Shown: positions 32,258 to 40,361, counted from the first letter of the stretch. The stretch: DNA of 40,936 nt from Nitrospirota bacterium (GCA_016201865.1 JACQCA010000092.1:1-40936), one strand, 5' to 3'. A program made the numbers and translations. The notes: generated by a model from the letters alone, not told the origin.

Positions 32258-33520
32258 ATGACCCCGCTGTCCGTTCTCACGATCAAACCTCAAGCAACCA
32301 AGCGACTGAAGACCGGCCATCCCTGGATCTTCTCAAACGAGCTGGTCCGACTGCCGAAGGAACTCGAACCCGGCCGACTCGTGGACGTCAAAAGCCGTTC
32401 GGGAGAATGGATCGGCCGCGGCTATTTTAATCCGCGATCCCTTATTGCGGTCCGTTTGCTTTCGCGGGAGCCGGTCGATATCGACGAGAACTTTCTTGAA
32501 CGGAAAATCAGCCGGGCGCAGGCTTTCCGCGAGCCATGGCCGTCCGGAGAGGAGGCGTATCGAGTCGTATTCGGAGAAGCCGACGGCCTGCCGGGTTTGA
32601 TCATTGACCGTTACGGTTCCGTGCTGGCGGTCCAGTTTTTGACCGCAGGCATGGATCGTCTTACCGAACCGATTCTCAAGGTCTTGGTTAAACGGTTCCA
32701 ACCTGTTGCGGTGGTCGCTCGCAACGATACGGCCGCGCGCTCGCTTGAAGGCCTTCCTCAGGAAAAGCGGCTTCTTTATGGAGAAGTCCCGCCTGCCGTC
32801 GTCATTCAAAAAAACGGCCTGTCGTTCGAGGTGGATGTCTTGGAGGGACAAAAGACCGGCTTTTTTCTGGATCAGTCCGAGAACTATCGCCAGATGGACG
32901 GGCCGGCTCATAACGCCCGCGTGCTCGACGCATTTTGTTATACCGGGGCCTGGGGACTCCATGCCGCACGATACGGCGCAAAGGAAGTTATCGGTCTGGA
33001 CAGCTCCGAAAAGGCCGTCCTCCAGGCCCAACGCAACGCGGAACGCAATGGTCTCACGTCCATCTGCAACTTTATCCGGGAAGACGTGTTCGAAGGGCTT
33101 CGCCGGCTCCATGCCGCGGGTGAGCGGTTCGATACGATCATTTTGGATCCTCCGGCCTTTGCAAAGAGCCGCCCGAAGGTGAGGCAGGCGATTCGAGGAT
33201 ACAAAGAGATCAACCGTCTCGCGATGATGCTTTTATCCCCAGCCGGGACTCTGATCACCTGTTCCTGCTCGCATCTCGTCGGCAACGAGATGTTTCGCGA
33301 GATGCTCGTCTCGGCCGCGGCCGATGCAAAGAAGTCCTTTTATATCACGGCCTGGCGGACCCAGGGCCGCGATCACCCCGTTGACTTATCGATTCCGGAA
33401 ACGCACTACTTGAAATGCGTGATCCTTGAGGCCCGGTCAACCGGTCATGGATCCAATGGGGCAAAACAGGGCTATAATCAGAATCCCGACTATGATAGGA
33501 TAGGCCCGATTAACGAATGA
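32258..33520 (+). CDS. rlmI: 23S rRNA methyltransferase RlmI-type (class I SAM, PUA domain)
   Basis: A 420-residue RNA m5C methyltransferase like RlmI (m5C1962 of 23S rRNA). A PUA domain occupies residues ~1-80 (GHPWIFSNEL). A central EEHY-like domain (YRVVFGEADGLPGLIIDRYG) follows, then the Rossmann methyltransferase from FFLDQSENYR. Motif I is VLDAFCYTGAWGLHAARYGA, motif IV is ILDPPAFAKS, and the catalytic cysteine region is CSCSHLVG. A short glycine/asparagine-rich C-terminal extension of about 25 residues follows the usual end. It is probably cotranscribed with EamA upstream and the kelch lipoprotein downstream. Confidence 0.9.
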   Translation: MTPLSVLTIKPQATKRLKTGHPWIFSNELVRLPKELEPGRLVDVKSRSGEWIGRGYFNPRSLIAVRLLSREPVDIDENFLERKISRAQAFREPWPSGEEAYRVVFGEADGLPGLIIDRYGSVLAVQFLTAGMDRLTEPILKVLVKRFQPVAVVARNDTAARSLEGLPQEKRLLYGEVPPAVVIQKNGLSFEVDVLEGQKTGFFLDQSENYRQMDGPAHNARVLDAFCYTGAWGLHAARYGAKEVIGLDSSEKAVLQAQRNAERNGLTSICNFIREDVFEGLRRLHAAGERFDTIILDPPAFAKSRPKVRQAIRGYKEINRLAMMLLSPAGTLITCSCSHLVGNEMFREMLVSAAADAKKSFYITAWRTQGRDHPVDLSIPETHYLKCVILEARSTGHGSNGAKQGYNQNPDYDRIGPINE

Positions 33521-33529
33521 GTCCTGCCG

Positions 33530-34597
33530 ATGAAGAATAGATTCTTAAGCCGGTGTCTGGGAATCGGATCGATCCTGATCCTCTTGGTCTTGACGCAATG
33601 CTCGCGATCTTCCCATCCTCGGACATGGGTCGCCGGCTGGCAGGATGCCGCCCCGCTGACCGTTCCCCGGACGGGCGCCAAGGCCGTCACGGTTCGCGAC
33701 CACATCTACGTCCTTGGCGGAGGGGAAGGGCTCCCGGGACCCGACACCATCCATCGCAGCGTGGAGCACGCACGCATCCGATCGGAAGGCGGTCTCGATC
33801 CTTGGAAAACAACCGGCCCGATGAACACGCCCCGAATGTTTTTGGCCGCGGCCGTAGCCGACCAGGTGATTTATGCCGTGGGCGGAGAATATTTCCCGCA
33901 AGGTCAGATGCAACTGCTCAACAGCGTCGAGTGGGCGACGGTCGGCGCCGACGGCCGATTGAGTCCCTGGCATGAGGCGAGTTCCATGCTGACTCCCCGT
34001 CGCTCCCCGACCGCGGCCGTCGTAGACGGTTATCTCTATGCCATGGGCGGCTACAACGGAATCTTTCTTCGGACGGTGGAACGGGCCCGGATCCTGACCA
34101 GCGGAGAATTAGGTCCCTGGGAATGGGTCCCCGAATCGCTCTCCAGCGCCCGGTACATCCACGGGGGGGCGGCGGTGGGAAACCGGATCTACATCGTCGG
34201 CGGTCACATTATGGAAAGCGGCCGCGGCAGCAGCGCGGCGGAATGGACGACCGTTCATCCGGACGGACGGCTCGATTCCTGGAAACCCACCAGCTCATTG
34301 CTTCAGCCCCGTTTCCTGGCCGGATCGGCCGCTCTGGCTGATTCGATCTTTGTCATCGGGGGATACGACGGCCGATACCTGGTCTCCGTCGAGCAGGCCC
34401 GGATCCAGCCGGACGGCAACTTAAGCCCTTGGACCCAAAACGTCCCGCTCTCAACGCCTCGGGAAGGAGCGGCCGTGGCGGTTCATGGAAAAAAGATTTA
34501 TGTCATTGGGGGATCCAATCAAGGGGTCTATCTGCGCCTCGTGGAGCGGGCCGAGATCGGACCCGATAGCCAATTGGGATATTGGCGCGACGAGTGA
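33530..34597 (+). CDS. Kelch-repeat lipoprotein
   Basis: A 355-residue exported lipoprotein. The N-terminal signal is followed by a lipobox LTQC with the lipidated cysteine at 24. The mature protein consists of about six kelch repeats (for example HIYVLGGGEG, VIYAVGGEYF, YLYAMGGYNG, RIYIVGGHIM, SIFVIGGYDG, KIYVIGGSNQ), which would fold as a beta propeller. Each repeat alternates with a VE-A-I/V-xDGxLxPW segment. Kelch propellers bind proteins or carbohydrates; no enzymatic motif is seen. It is followed by the shared terminator at 34608. Confidence 0.85.
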   Translation: MKNRFLSRCLGIGSILILLVLTQCSRSSHPRTWVAGWQDAAPLTVPRTGAKAVTVRDHIYVLGGGEGLPGPDTIHRSVEHARIRSEGGLDPWKTTGPMNTPRMFLAAAVADQVIYAVGGEYFPQGQMQLLNSVEWATVGADGRLSPWHEASSMLTPRRSPTAAVVDGYLYAMGGYNGIFLRTVERARILTSGELGPWEWVPESLSSARYIHGGAAVGNRIYIVGGHIMESGRGSSAAEWTTVHPDGRLDSWKPTSSLLQPRFLAGSAALADSIFVIGGYDGRYLVSVEQARIQPDGNLSPWTQNVPLSTPREGAAVAVHGKKIYVIGGSNQGVYLRLVERAEIGPDSQLGYWRDE

Positions 34598-34607
34598 CCT
34601 TGCAAAA

Positions 34608-34641
34608 AAGCAAGGGGGTGTCGTTTGACACCCCCTTGCTT
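34608..34641 (-). terminator. Rho-independent terminator between convergent genes
   Basis: A perfect 15-bp stem with a GTTT loop (34608-34622 with 34627-34641, core AGGGGGTGTC/GACACCCCCT). On the minus strand it is followed by a run of six U, so it best terminates the lipoprotein gene. On the plus strand it also follows the kelch gene but has a poorer U tract. Confidence 0.9.
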
Positions 34642-34655
34642 CCATTCGGCAACCG

Positions 34656-37226
34656 TTACTGCACCAATATCCCTTCCGAGTACTTCACCCCGGTCACCGG
34701 CGGCATCGGCCCCATATTATGCTCGACGAAATTTGGAACCGTCGAGAGATCCACGGTGTCGGCGACCGCCATATCCAACGTGCCGGGATCGGCCACCACG
34801 TTGAGGAACTGGCTGATCTCGAGCGGCTTGATGAGGTAGCTCTTGGCCGGGTCGATCGAATCGGTCGCGACTGTCCCATCCGGAATGTTGATGATCTTGC
34901 CGGATATATCGGCCGTCATTACAAAATCATTCTTTCTCAGCTCTTCATACAGATCCGCCAGGCCGTGCATCCAGCCGTCGTATTGAAGGGACAAGGTCTT
35001 GGAGACGCCTCCATGGTTGACGAGGGTCATCGGGTTCAACCGAATCGGATCATCCAACAGCTTGAAGTTGTTGTTGGAGTCGATCAGATAGGTGAGCGTT
35101 CCCCAGGTTTCGCCCTGTCTTGGATATTCCCAGTTGTACTGAACCCCGGTGCTGACGCCGCTGACATAGGCCATCAGTCCCCATTGGCCTTGGGCGAGAA
35201 CGTCGCCGGGTTGGACCGGCTGACCCGAAGCATTCAGAAGGTTGGCGTCATTGGATCCCACCGTGTTATAAACGAGCTTCAGAAAATCGGGGCTGCTGCT
35301 CGATGTTTCAAACCGATAGGTTGAATTGACGCCGTCTCCCCAGGCCGCCCATTGGACCATAAACCGGGTGTTCGGATCGAGGAACGAGGCCGCGTTGACC
35401 GGGTTGGCCACGGTCTGGAGCTCGATCTTCACATCGTACACGCCGGGGCCGGTCCGTTTGACCACATAATTGGCCCCGCTGTTGTTGATGTAATACTCCC
35501 GATCCAGCGGCAACGTATAATCCACATCTCCCGCAGGGTCGAAGACGGGAGTCCATGTGCTTTGGTCGAAACTCAGCAGCGTTTTTTGCACCCAGCCGGT
35601 CGCACCGGTTCCTGCATACATGATATAGATCGATCCGCCGATATTCACCCACAACTGATCCCCGGCGACCGGAGAGAATAACGTCGTGGTGGGGGTCAGG
35701 TTCCCGGTGTTCGGATCACGGGTGGCGACGTAGAACCCGGCTCCCGACGGTCCGTTGGGATCATAAACATAGTCGAGGTTCGTCCGGCTGGCGTTGTCCC
35801 ACCGGTTGATCCCGATGAACTTCCGATGGTCGTTGGGATTGAACGCCAGAGAACTGAAATCGGCGAACGGAGCCGAGCCCGCGCCGCAGGTGGGCGGGAA
35901 GACACTGAAGTCCGGATTCTTGCAAGCCACCCATTGAGAACCGTCATACTGAAGGTTGAAATTCATATTGACCCAGGTCTCCACCGGAATATTCAGAAGG
36001 TCGTTGATATCGGCCGCCACCAAGGTCCTCCTTGTCAATGTTCCGACAAAAGGAGCCGATACAGTATAGGTCTCGGTCGACTGATTCGGCCCCCGGTCCT
36101 GACGGGTCACGACCGTCCCGGGCTGGACCGACGCGCCGTTTGCCCAGAGTTGATGCCGACCCTGCCAGGCGCCGTAATAGGCGAACCGGCTCACGCCGTT
36201 CTCATCCGTATATTGCACCGGAAAGCCGAACGACTTTGTCTTCAAGACATCCCCGCCCGTTATGCTGTCGAACAACCCGTAGCGGTGTGTCATCTCGACA
36301 ACGGTGTTGCGGTCTTTATAGGCCACGGGATCATTTCCTTTTTGCACACCGAGGTTATTCGCATCGTACACGTACTTCGCCGTCACCGGCGTCGGGATGC
36401 AGTTCGGATCCATGCAGTTGCTCCAGTCCGGATAGAGCACCTGTCCGAATCCCTGCGTGTCGGATTTGTTCAATATGGCTTTCGCTACATGCGGCGCATT
36501 GTTTTCGATCGAGTTCTCGTGGAGCTTGAGAATCGATTCCCCGTTCGGCCCGATCGAGGCGTCGGCCGCGAAGAAGGATGTCCCGGCGTTGTCAAATTTG
36601 ACGTTCAGTTTCCAGACGCCGTAATCCTGATAGGAACCGTCGCTTCGTTGAGTCGCCGAGGCATAAATTTTGAATTCGGCTTTGACGACGCGCGTTCCTC
36701 CCATTTCATCCGGCTCTTCCACCCAGACCTGCACGCGGTTCACGCTTTGACCGTTTTCCGCGATCATGCTGGAATCCACCACCCAGGGCTCCAGCGTTTT
36801 GGTTTCAATACCGTTTTGGTTGTCCTGCCAGGCGATCATCGCCTTGTAAGGCCCTTGATTGACGTTCGCCGGGTCGGCGTATTTCGTTTGGGCCAGCGCC
36901 TTCATGATCTGCTCGATGATATCGAACTGCTCCAGCGTGCGTTCCTCCACGAATCGGGTCGTCGCCGCGTGGCTGTAGTCTGTTCCGGGATCGGTCGCCG
37001 CCTGCATTGCGGACAGCTTGGATTTCAAGCCGGGCTTTACGACCACCCCGGATGAAAGGGTCGGCACAGCCGATATTTCGGTCGGCACACTAAAACCGGA
37101 CACCGCGCCGCCGCTTCCGGCTCCCGATGAACTGCCGGGCGAACCGCCGCCTCCCCCGCCGCAAGCCGTGATCCCCAAACCCAACATTACTGCAACAAGC
37201 GCCGATACGGTTTTCTTATTCATCAT
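34656..37226 (-). CDS. Large secreted lipoprotein of unknown function controlled by a cyclic-dinucleotide riboswitch
   Basis: An 856-residue surface/periplasmic lipoprotein. The signal ends in LGITAC with lipidated Cys, followed by a run of six glycines and a Gly/Ser-rich linker to about residue 45. The rest is Tyr-, Asn- and Trp-rich and appears beta-rich. It contains four further cysteines in two pairs (CMDPNC and CKNPDF...TC) and no CxxCH heme motif. I do not recognise a family. The first of two ATGs (37226) is preferred because AAGGAG lies 7 nt upstream. The 5' leader carries a GEMM-I aptamer plus terminator, so synthesis is tied to second-messenger level. This suggests a role in attachment, biofilm or electron exchange at the cell surface. 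Confidence 0.85.
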   Translation of the reverse strand: MMNKKTVSALVAVMLGLGITACGGGGGGSPGSSSGAGSGGAVSGFSVPTEISAVPTLSSGVVVKPGLKSKLSAMQAATDPGTDYSHAATTRFVEERTLEQFDIIEQIMKALAQTKYADPANVNQGPYKAMIAWQDNQNGIETKTLEPWVVDSSMIAENGQSVNRVQVWVEEPDEMGGTRVVKAEFKIYASATQRSDGSYQDYGVWKLNVKFDNAGTSFFAADASIGPNGESILKLHENSIENNAPHVAKAILNKSDTQGFGQVLYPDWSNCMDPNCIPTPVTAKYVYDANNLGVQKGNDPVAYKDRNTVVEMTHRYGLFDSITGGDVLKTKSFGFPVQYTDENGVSRFAYYGAWQGRHQLWANGASVQPGTVVTRQDRGPNQSTETYTVSAPFVGTLTRRTLVAADINDLLNIPVETWVNMNFNLQYDGSQWVACKNPDFSVFPPTCGAGSAPFADFSSLAFNPNDHRKFIGINRWDNASRTNLDYVYDPNGPSGAGFYVATRDPNTGNLTPTTTLFSPVAGDQLWVNIGGSIYIMYAGTGATGWVQKTLLSFDQSTWTPVFDPAGDVDYTLPLDREYYINNSGANYVVKRTGPGVYDVKIELQTVANPVNAASFLDPNTRFMVQWAAWGDGVNSTYRFETSSSSPDFLKLVYNTVGSNDANLLNASGQPVQPGDVLAQGQWGLMAYVSGVSTGVQYNWEYPRQGETWGTLTYLIDSNNNFKLLDDPIRLNPMTLVNHGGVSKTLSLQYDGWMHGLADLYEELRKNDFVMTADISGKIINIPDGTVATDSIDPAKSYLIKPLEISQFLNVVADPGTLDMAVADTVDLSTVPNFVEHNMGPMPPVTGVKYSEGILVQ

Positions 37227-37313
37227 TATTTTTCTCCTTCTCGATGGTTTGTTGTTAGAACGATTGACTTTCATCATCCCACTACCCCTTTCATCTTGAG
37301 TCCGCAATAAAAA

Positions 37314-37341
37314 AGCCCATTTCTTTTTCAAGAAATGGGCT
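37314..37341 (-). terminator. Riboswitch terminator hairpin
   Basis: AGCCCATTTCTT-TTTC-AAGAAATGGGCT is a 12-bp stem; on the minus strand it is followed by a six-U run. It stands in the lipoprotein leader, about 88 nt before the start codon, downstream of the aptamer. It is the expression platform. Confidence 0.85.
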
Positions 37342-37372
37342 ACACAAGGAAAAACATCCCGTTTTTATGTTT

Positions 37373-37467
37373 TCCAGGGCAGCCCAACTAGCATGCCTTC
37401 GATCACCGAAGGCGAAGCCTTGAAGCTTTGCGTCCCAATCTTTCGATTGGTTTGCTTTTTTCTTGGA
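37373..37467 (-). ncRNA. GEMM-I cyclic-dinucleotide riboswitch aptamer
   Basis: On the minus strand the aptamer shows the hallmark core GCAAACC, a P2 stem capped by a GAAA tetraloop (CCAATC-GAAA-GATTGG), then GGGACGCAAAGC. It continues with a P3 hairpin (GCCTTCG-GTGAT-CGAAGGC) and the 3' strand TAGTTGGGCTGCC, comparable to TAGCCGGGTTGCC of the family. A short P1 (TCCA/TGGA) closes it. In the Vibrio Vc2 numbering the base before GCAAACC is position 20; here it is A (plus-strand T at 37456). A20 occurs in the GEMM-Ib group, some of which bind 3',3'-cGAMP, whereas G20 selects c-di-GMP. The ligand is therefore undecided. Confidence 0.87.
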
Positions 37468-37489
37468 CTAAATCATGTTGCTAAAATAC

Positions 37490-37517
37490 AGAATAGCATG
37501 TATCGGCCATTTGTCAA
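37490..37517 (-). promoter_or_regulatory. Promoter of the riboswitch/lipoprotein transcript
   Basis: On the minus strand TTGACA (37512-37517), a 16-nt spacer and TATTCT (37490-37495). Transcription would start near 37483, just upstream of the aptamer. Confidence 0.7.
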
Positions 37518-37647
37518 GGACAGCCGAAGTCGGCCGGAGATCGACAAGAAAATCAATCTACTCAGATGGATTCCTTTCTCAAAAAACCGAAAGGAGATTC
37601 GATTTTGTACCGAGGTTCTCGATTTTCCAAGCACTGGACAAGGTGAC

Positions 37648-37779
37648 TTATGGCTTCTTTAACTTTGGGCTTTCGGGAATCAGGAAGGGATTTCCTACAA
37701 ATCTTTCAGATACCGCTGGAAGACTCCGATCGATGTTTTCCTTGGCCTTTTCAAGAAAGGCTCTGGTTTGCTCTTTCAT
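37648..37779 (-). pseudogene. Truncated HEPN-domain toxin remnant
   Basis: The ATG shares a base with the MNT stop (TGATG), the usual order of MNT-HEPN pairs. The first residues (MKEQTRAFLEKAKENI) are a typical HEPN start, but the frame ends after 43 residues and never reaches the R-X4-6-H catalytic motif. Just after the HEPN-like start, a second frame reads IGVFQRYLKDL then stop, which resembles a HEPN C-terminus. I infer a large internal deletion plus frameshift, so no active toxin. Confidence 0.6.
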
Positions 37780-38099
37780 CAAACAGCCACGCCTTCTCTG
37801 TGTATGTTTCGTACCAGCGGCTTCAGTTTTCCAGCCCAGTCGGAAGCCCTGAGAGGAATGAGTGAGATGGTGGCCTCGTACTCCAGGGAAAGGTCGGACA
37901 CAATCTGTCCGGTTCTCTGAATTTCGATCCAGGGACGTTCAAAATCGTCGAGGATCATGGCCACATCCAGATCGGAGCCCGGTCTTTCTTCACCTCGGGC
38001 GAATGAACCGTAGAGGTACAGCCCCTGAAATCTTTCGCCGTAGATTTGGATGAGCAAGCCCTTTAGTTTTGTTAGTATCTCTTGGGTTGCCTTTTTCAT
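37779..38099 (-). CDS. MNT-type nucleotidyltransferase domain protein (antitoxin of a HEPN/MNT pair)
   Basis: A 106-residue minimal nucleotidyltransferase. The catalytic motif is GSFARGE at residues 31-37 followed by D43-x-D45 (SDLDV), the standard active-site arrangement. In intact HEPN/MNT systems this protein AMPylates or otherwise neutralises the HEPN RNase. Here its partner at 37648 is truncated, so it may be an orphan. The ATG at 38099 has AAGGAG 6 nt upstream. Confidence 0.82.
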   Translation of the reverse strand: MKKATQEILTKLKGLLIQIYGERFQGLYLYGSFARGEERPGSDLDVAMILDDFERPWIEIQRTGQIVSDLSLEYEATISLIPLRASDWAGKLKPLVRNIHREGVAV

Positions 38100-38124
38100 C
38101 AGGATCTCCTTCAATAACCCCCTC

Positions 38125-38153
38125 ACGATAGCATCCTTCCGCTCCTCTGTCAA
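38125..38153 (-). promoter_or_regulatory. Promoter of the MNT gene
   Basis: On the minus strand TTGACA (38148-38153), a 17-nt spacer and TATCGT (38125-38130), ending 26 nt before the start codon. The rest of 38154-38338 shows no gene. Confidence 0.6.
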
Positions 38154-38338
38154 AACAGATCACGCACCGGCCGGATAGCCGAGCTTGGTGCCCCGCAGGC
38201 GTTGGTGTGATCTTTATACCATCACTGGAATGTGTTAATGCAAGACGCGACCTCATTTTTGGTGGAAAACGCCTGAGACTTCAGGAATCGCAACCCCGCT
38301 CATGGTTTTAATCCCTGATGAAATTTGTAAAGCGACTC

Positions 38339-38542
38339 TCATGGCTTGTCGTGAAAGTGTTGGCGAAGAAGACCGTTTAAATATTGATAAGGGTCGCCGT
38401 GTATGCCATTGAATAAATCAGGGCAGTTTTTCTGTATATAGGAATAGAAAGACATGACATCATTAGAAGTCCGCTGTTCAATAGGACGTTCACGCCATAG
38501 GGATAATAATTCTTTGTCTCTATTTGCCGTTGATTTTTTCAT
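38339..38542 (-). CDS. Small protein of unknown function downstream of the restriction-modification genes
   Basis: A 67-residue charged, soluble protein with no recognisable motif; it begins MKKSTANRDKELLSLWRER and contains a central helix (SNDVMSFYSYIQKNCPDLF). A good AGGAGG ribosome site lies 10 nt before the ATG, so translation is likely. It is preceded by one copy of the 39-bp repeat that also precedes the methyltransferase gene. It could be a regulatory or accessory protein of the RM unit, but nothing in the sequence proves this. Confidence 0.6.
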   Translation of the reverse strand: MKKSTANRDKELLSLWRERPIEQRTSNDVMSFYSYIQKNCPDLFNGIHGDPYQYLNGLLRQHFHDKP

Positions 38543-38565
38543 GTCTTATTTTCCTCCTAACTTGA

Positions 38566-38604
38566 ATTAGACAGAACTGCCTAATATCCCAAACGCTGCA
38601 AGCC
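38566..38604. repeat. 39-bp direct repeat, copy 1
   Basis: Begins ATTAGACAGAACT and ends CTGCAAGCC; 34 of 39 aligned positions match copy 2 at 40324-40361. It lies in the intergenic space between the HNH gene and the small gene at 38339. It contains a TTAG...CTAA inverted repeat. Confidence 0.75.
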
Positions 38605-38631
38605 GCCGCAGCCGATTATTGGGGCTGTTTT

Positions 38632-39354
38632 TCAGAGATTTCTCTCGATGATCTTCTTCACGAACGCAGGCATTTCTTGCTGAAGTTCTTCTGTCTTCCT
38701 TTTCAATCGGTCATAGACCTCAACTTCAGCATCAGTCCACATGATGTCCAGCCGACGAGCCGGGCGCATGGCAATATGGGTGTAATTTTCCGGGTAAGCC
38801 CAGTAGCATGAACGACAGATGTTGGCGTCTTTCTGCTCAAGCCAATTTGCACAATGCTCGCAAGACCACGACTTGGCGCGATTTGCCGAGCCGCAGAGCA
38901 ACATGAAGTCTTTTGGTGCATGCTTTGCGTCTATCACATCACCCACGACCTCGAAGGGGATGCGGTGGTCAATCTGTAGTTCTCGTTCGTTGAATTGTTC
39001 AAGGTAGATTGCGCATCTGGAACCGTTCTTCTCGATCAAGGCTCGCTTCAGTTCCTTCGTGAAAACCGTACGACCAATGAACTTTCCAAACCGGGATTTC
39101 TTAAGGTCACCGAAGCGATATGCCGCTATCTTGCGGCCGTCCGTACCCTGGACACGGAACATCTCAATCGGAATGCCATTTTCTTTGACGTCGCGGGCGG
39201 CGCGTGGGGGATGGTTGTACCCGTATTTGTCTTTCAATTCCTGTGTGGTTATGAATCCATGCTTGAGAATGTGGTCAATAACAGTCCGAGGACGCTTCGC
39301 CGTGACTTTCTTGCATAATTTTACGAATTCTTTGGGAAGTTGTGGCTTCGTCAT
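38632..39354 (-). CDS. HNH-family restriction endonuclease
   Basis: A 240-residue DNase. The HNH core is QIDHRIPFEVVGD (D129-H130) followed by LLCGSANRAKS (N158). A zinc-ribbon-like set C165/C168...C180/C183 lies directly after. The N-terminal ~100 residues (VIDHILKHGFITTQELKDKYG) look like a helix-turn-helix that could recognise DNA. It overlaps the adenine methyltransferase stop by 4 nt, so the two form a type II restriction-modification pair. Recognition site not predictable. Start ATG 39354 is coupled to the methyltransferase stop. Confidence 0.82.
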   Translation of the reverse strand: MTKPQLPKEFVKLCKKVTAKRPRTVIDHILKHGFITTQELKDKYGYNHPPRAARDVKENGIPIEMFRVQGTDGRKIAAYRFGDLKKSRFGKFIGRTVFTKELKRALIEKNGSRCAIYLEQFNERELQIDHRIPFEVVGDVIDAKHAPKDFMLLCGSANRAKSWSCEHCANWLEQKDANICRSCYWAYPENYTHIAMRPARRLDIMWTDAEVEVYDRLKRKTEELQQEMPAFVKKIIERNL

Positions 39355-40265
39355 GACCTTGCCTCAAAAAGGCATATTTGTTCGCTACGCGTTAAGTGGT
39401 AGGCAACTTTCGATTTGATTAGTTCATCGGTCAGTGCTGGGGACAGGTAAAGCGATTCAACGGTCGCATCGTCCCTGCCCAAGAGGGTTGCTTGCGTGGA
39501 TCGTCCGGCGTTCAGTTCCATGTGTGTAAGGTTCAAATGTTCGGGCAGGCGGACACCGTGAACTTTATTGCCGGTGCGGCCATCATAACTGACAATGTAT
39601 CTGATACGCTTAGCGTTGAGGTGTCCAAGAACTTCGACGAACTCACAGAACTGCACGCTAGCAAGATAACGTGTGTCCCTGTTTCCGCAGACGCCCTGAT
39701 ATGGCGGATCCATATAAACCAAGTCAGCCTCTTTTGCTCTTAGCACAGCATCACGGTAATTAGTAGAAGAAAATGATGTCTTGCCTTTTAGTAAGTAGGA
39801 TGCACCAAAAACCTGTTCGCGCATGGTGGCGGGAGTTGCTCCTCGCCGCCTATTATCGGGGCTTTGATTGAACTCGCCGTTAGCATTGTACCGCACGGAT
39901 GCTTTTACGCACCGGGCGAGAAGGTAGAGAAAGTAGTCCGGCCTTCCAGTCAGATTGAATTCTTCTCGTATTGTGCGGTAATAAGACCTGGGGTCATCAA
40001 GTTGTTCATTCCAGAGCGATTCGTACTCCTTGGCTAGTTTATCTGGCGTGTTGACGATGGCTCTCCACAGATCAACCAAGGGCTTGTTTAGGTCGTTGAT
40101 GTGAAATCGCTTGGCGCGCCCGTGCGCAGCGGCGGCCAACGAAATGGCGGCAGAACCGGCAAAAGGCTCATGCAGGGTCTCGACTTTTGCGGGGAAACAC
40201 CGCAAGATATCCCCAGCCAAGTTCCGCTTGCTACCTTGATATGGAATAGGATGAGGAACGTTCAT
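39351..40265 (-). CDS. D12-class DNA adenine N6-methyltransferase
   Basis: A 304-residue Dam/DpnM-like methyltransferase. The N-terminal SAM motif is PIPYQGSKRNLA, followed by LHEPFAGSAAISLAA, and the catalytic DPPY is at residues 186-189. Family D12 enzymes methylate adenine at short palindromic or asymmetric sites and protect DNA from the partner nuclease encoded immediately downstream. The stop overlaps the HNH start (ATGA). The region is lower in GC than the flanking housekeeping genes, consistent with horizontal acquisition. Confidence 0.92.
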   Translation of the reverse strand: MNVPHPIPYQGSKRNLAGDILRCFPAKVETLHEPFAGSAAISLAAAAHGRAKRFHINDLNKPLVDLWRAIVNTPDKLAKEYESLWNEQLDDPRSYYRTIREEFNLTGRPDYFLYLLARCVKASVRYNANGEFNQSPDNRRRGATPATMREQVFGASYLLKGKTSFSSTNYRDAVLRAKEADLVYMDPPYQGVCGNRDTRYLASVQFCEFVEVLGHLNAKRIRYIVSYDGRTGNKVHGVRLPEHLNLTHMELNAGRSTQATLLGRDDATVESLYLSPALTDELIKSKVAYHLTRSEQICLFEARS

Positions 40266-40323
40266 TTTACCAAGCTATCCAGAATCAGTGTCATTTCCAA
40301 TTTCTTCTCGTGCACCAACTATG

Positions 40324-40361
40324 ATTAGACAGAACTTTCTAATACCCAAATACTGCAAGCC
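40324..40361. repeat. 39-bp direct repeat, copy 2
   Basis: A 38-nt copy (one-base deletion, four substitutions) of the repeat at 38566-38604, starting 59 nt upstream of the methyltransferase start. Together the copies bracket the RM genes in the same orientation. Confidence 0.75.

Noticed and set aside
35826-37055. Long plus-strand open frame (409 codons) opposite the lipoprotein gene
   Set aside because: The opposite frame encodes a complete lipoprotein with signal and lipobox; the plus frame has low-complexity Arg/His composition and no ribosome site.
37389-37455. Inverted repeats considered as a CRISPR or transposon end
   Set aside because: They are the P2 and P3 helices of the GEMM aptamer.
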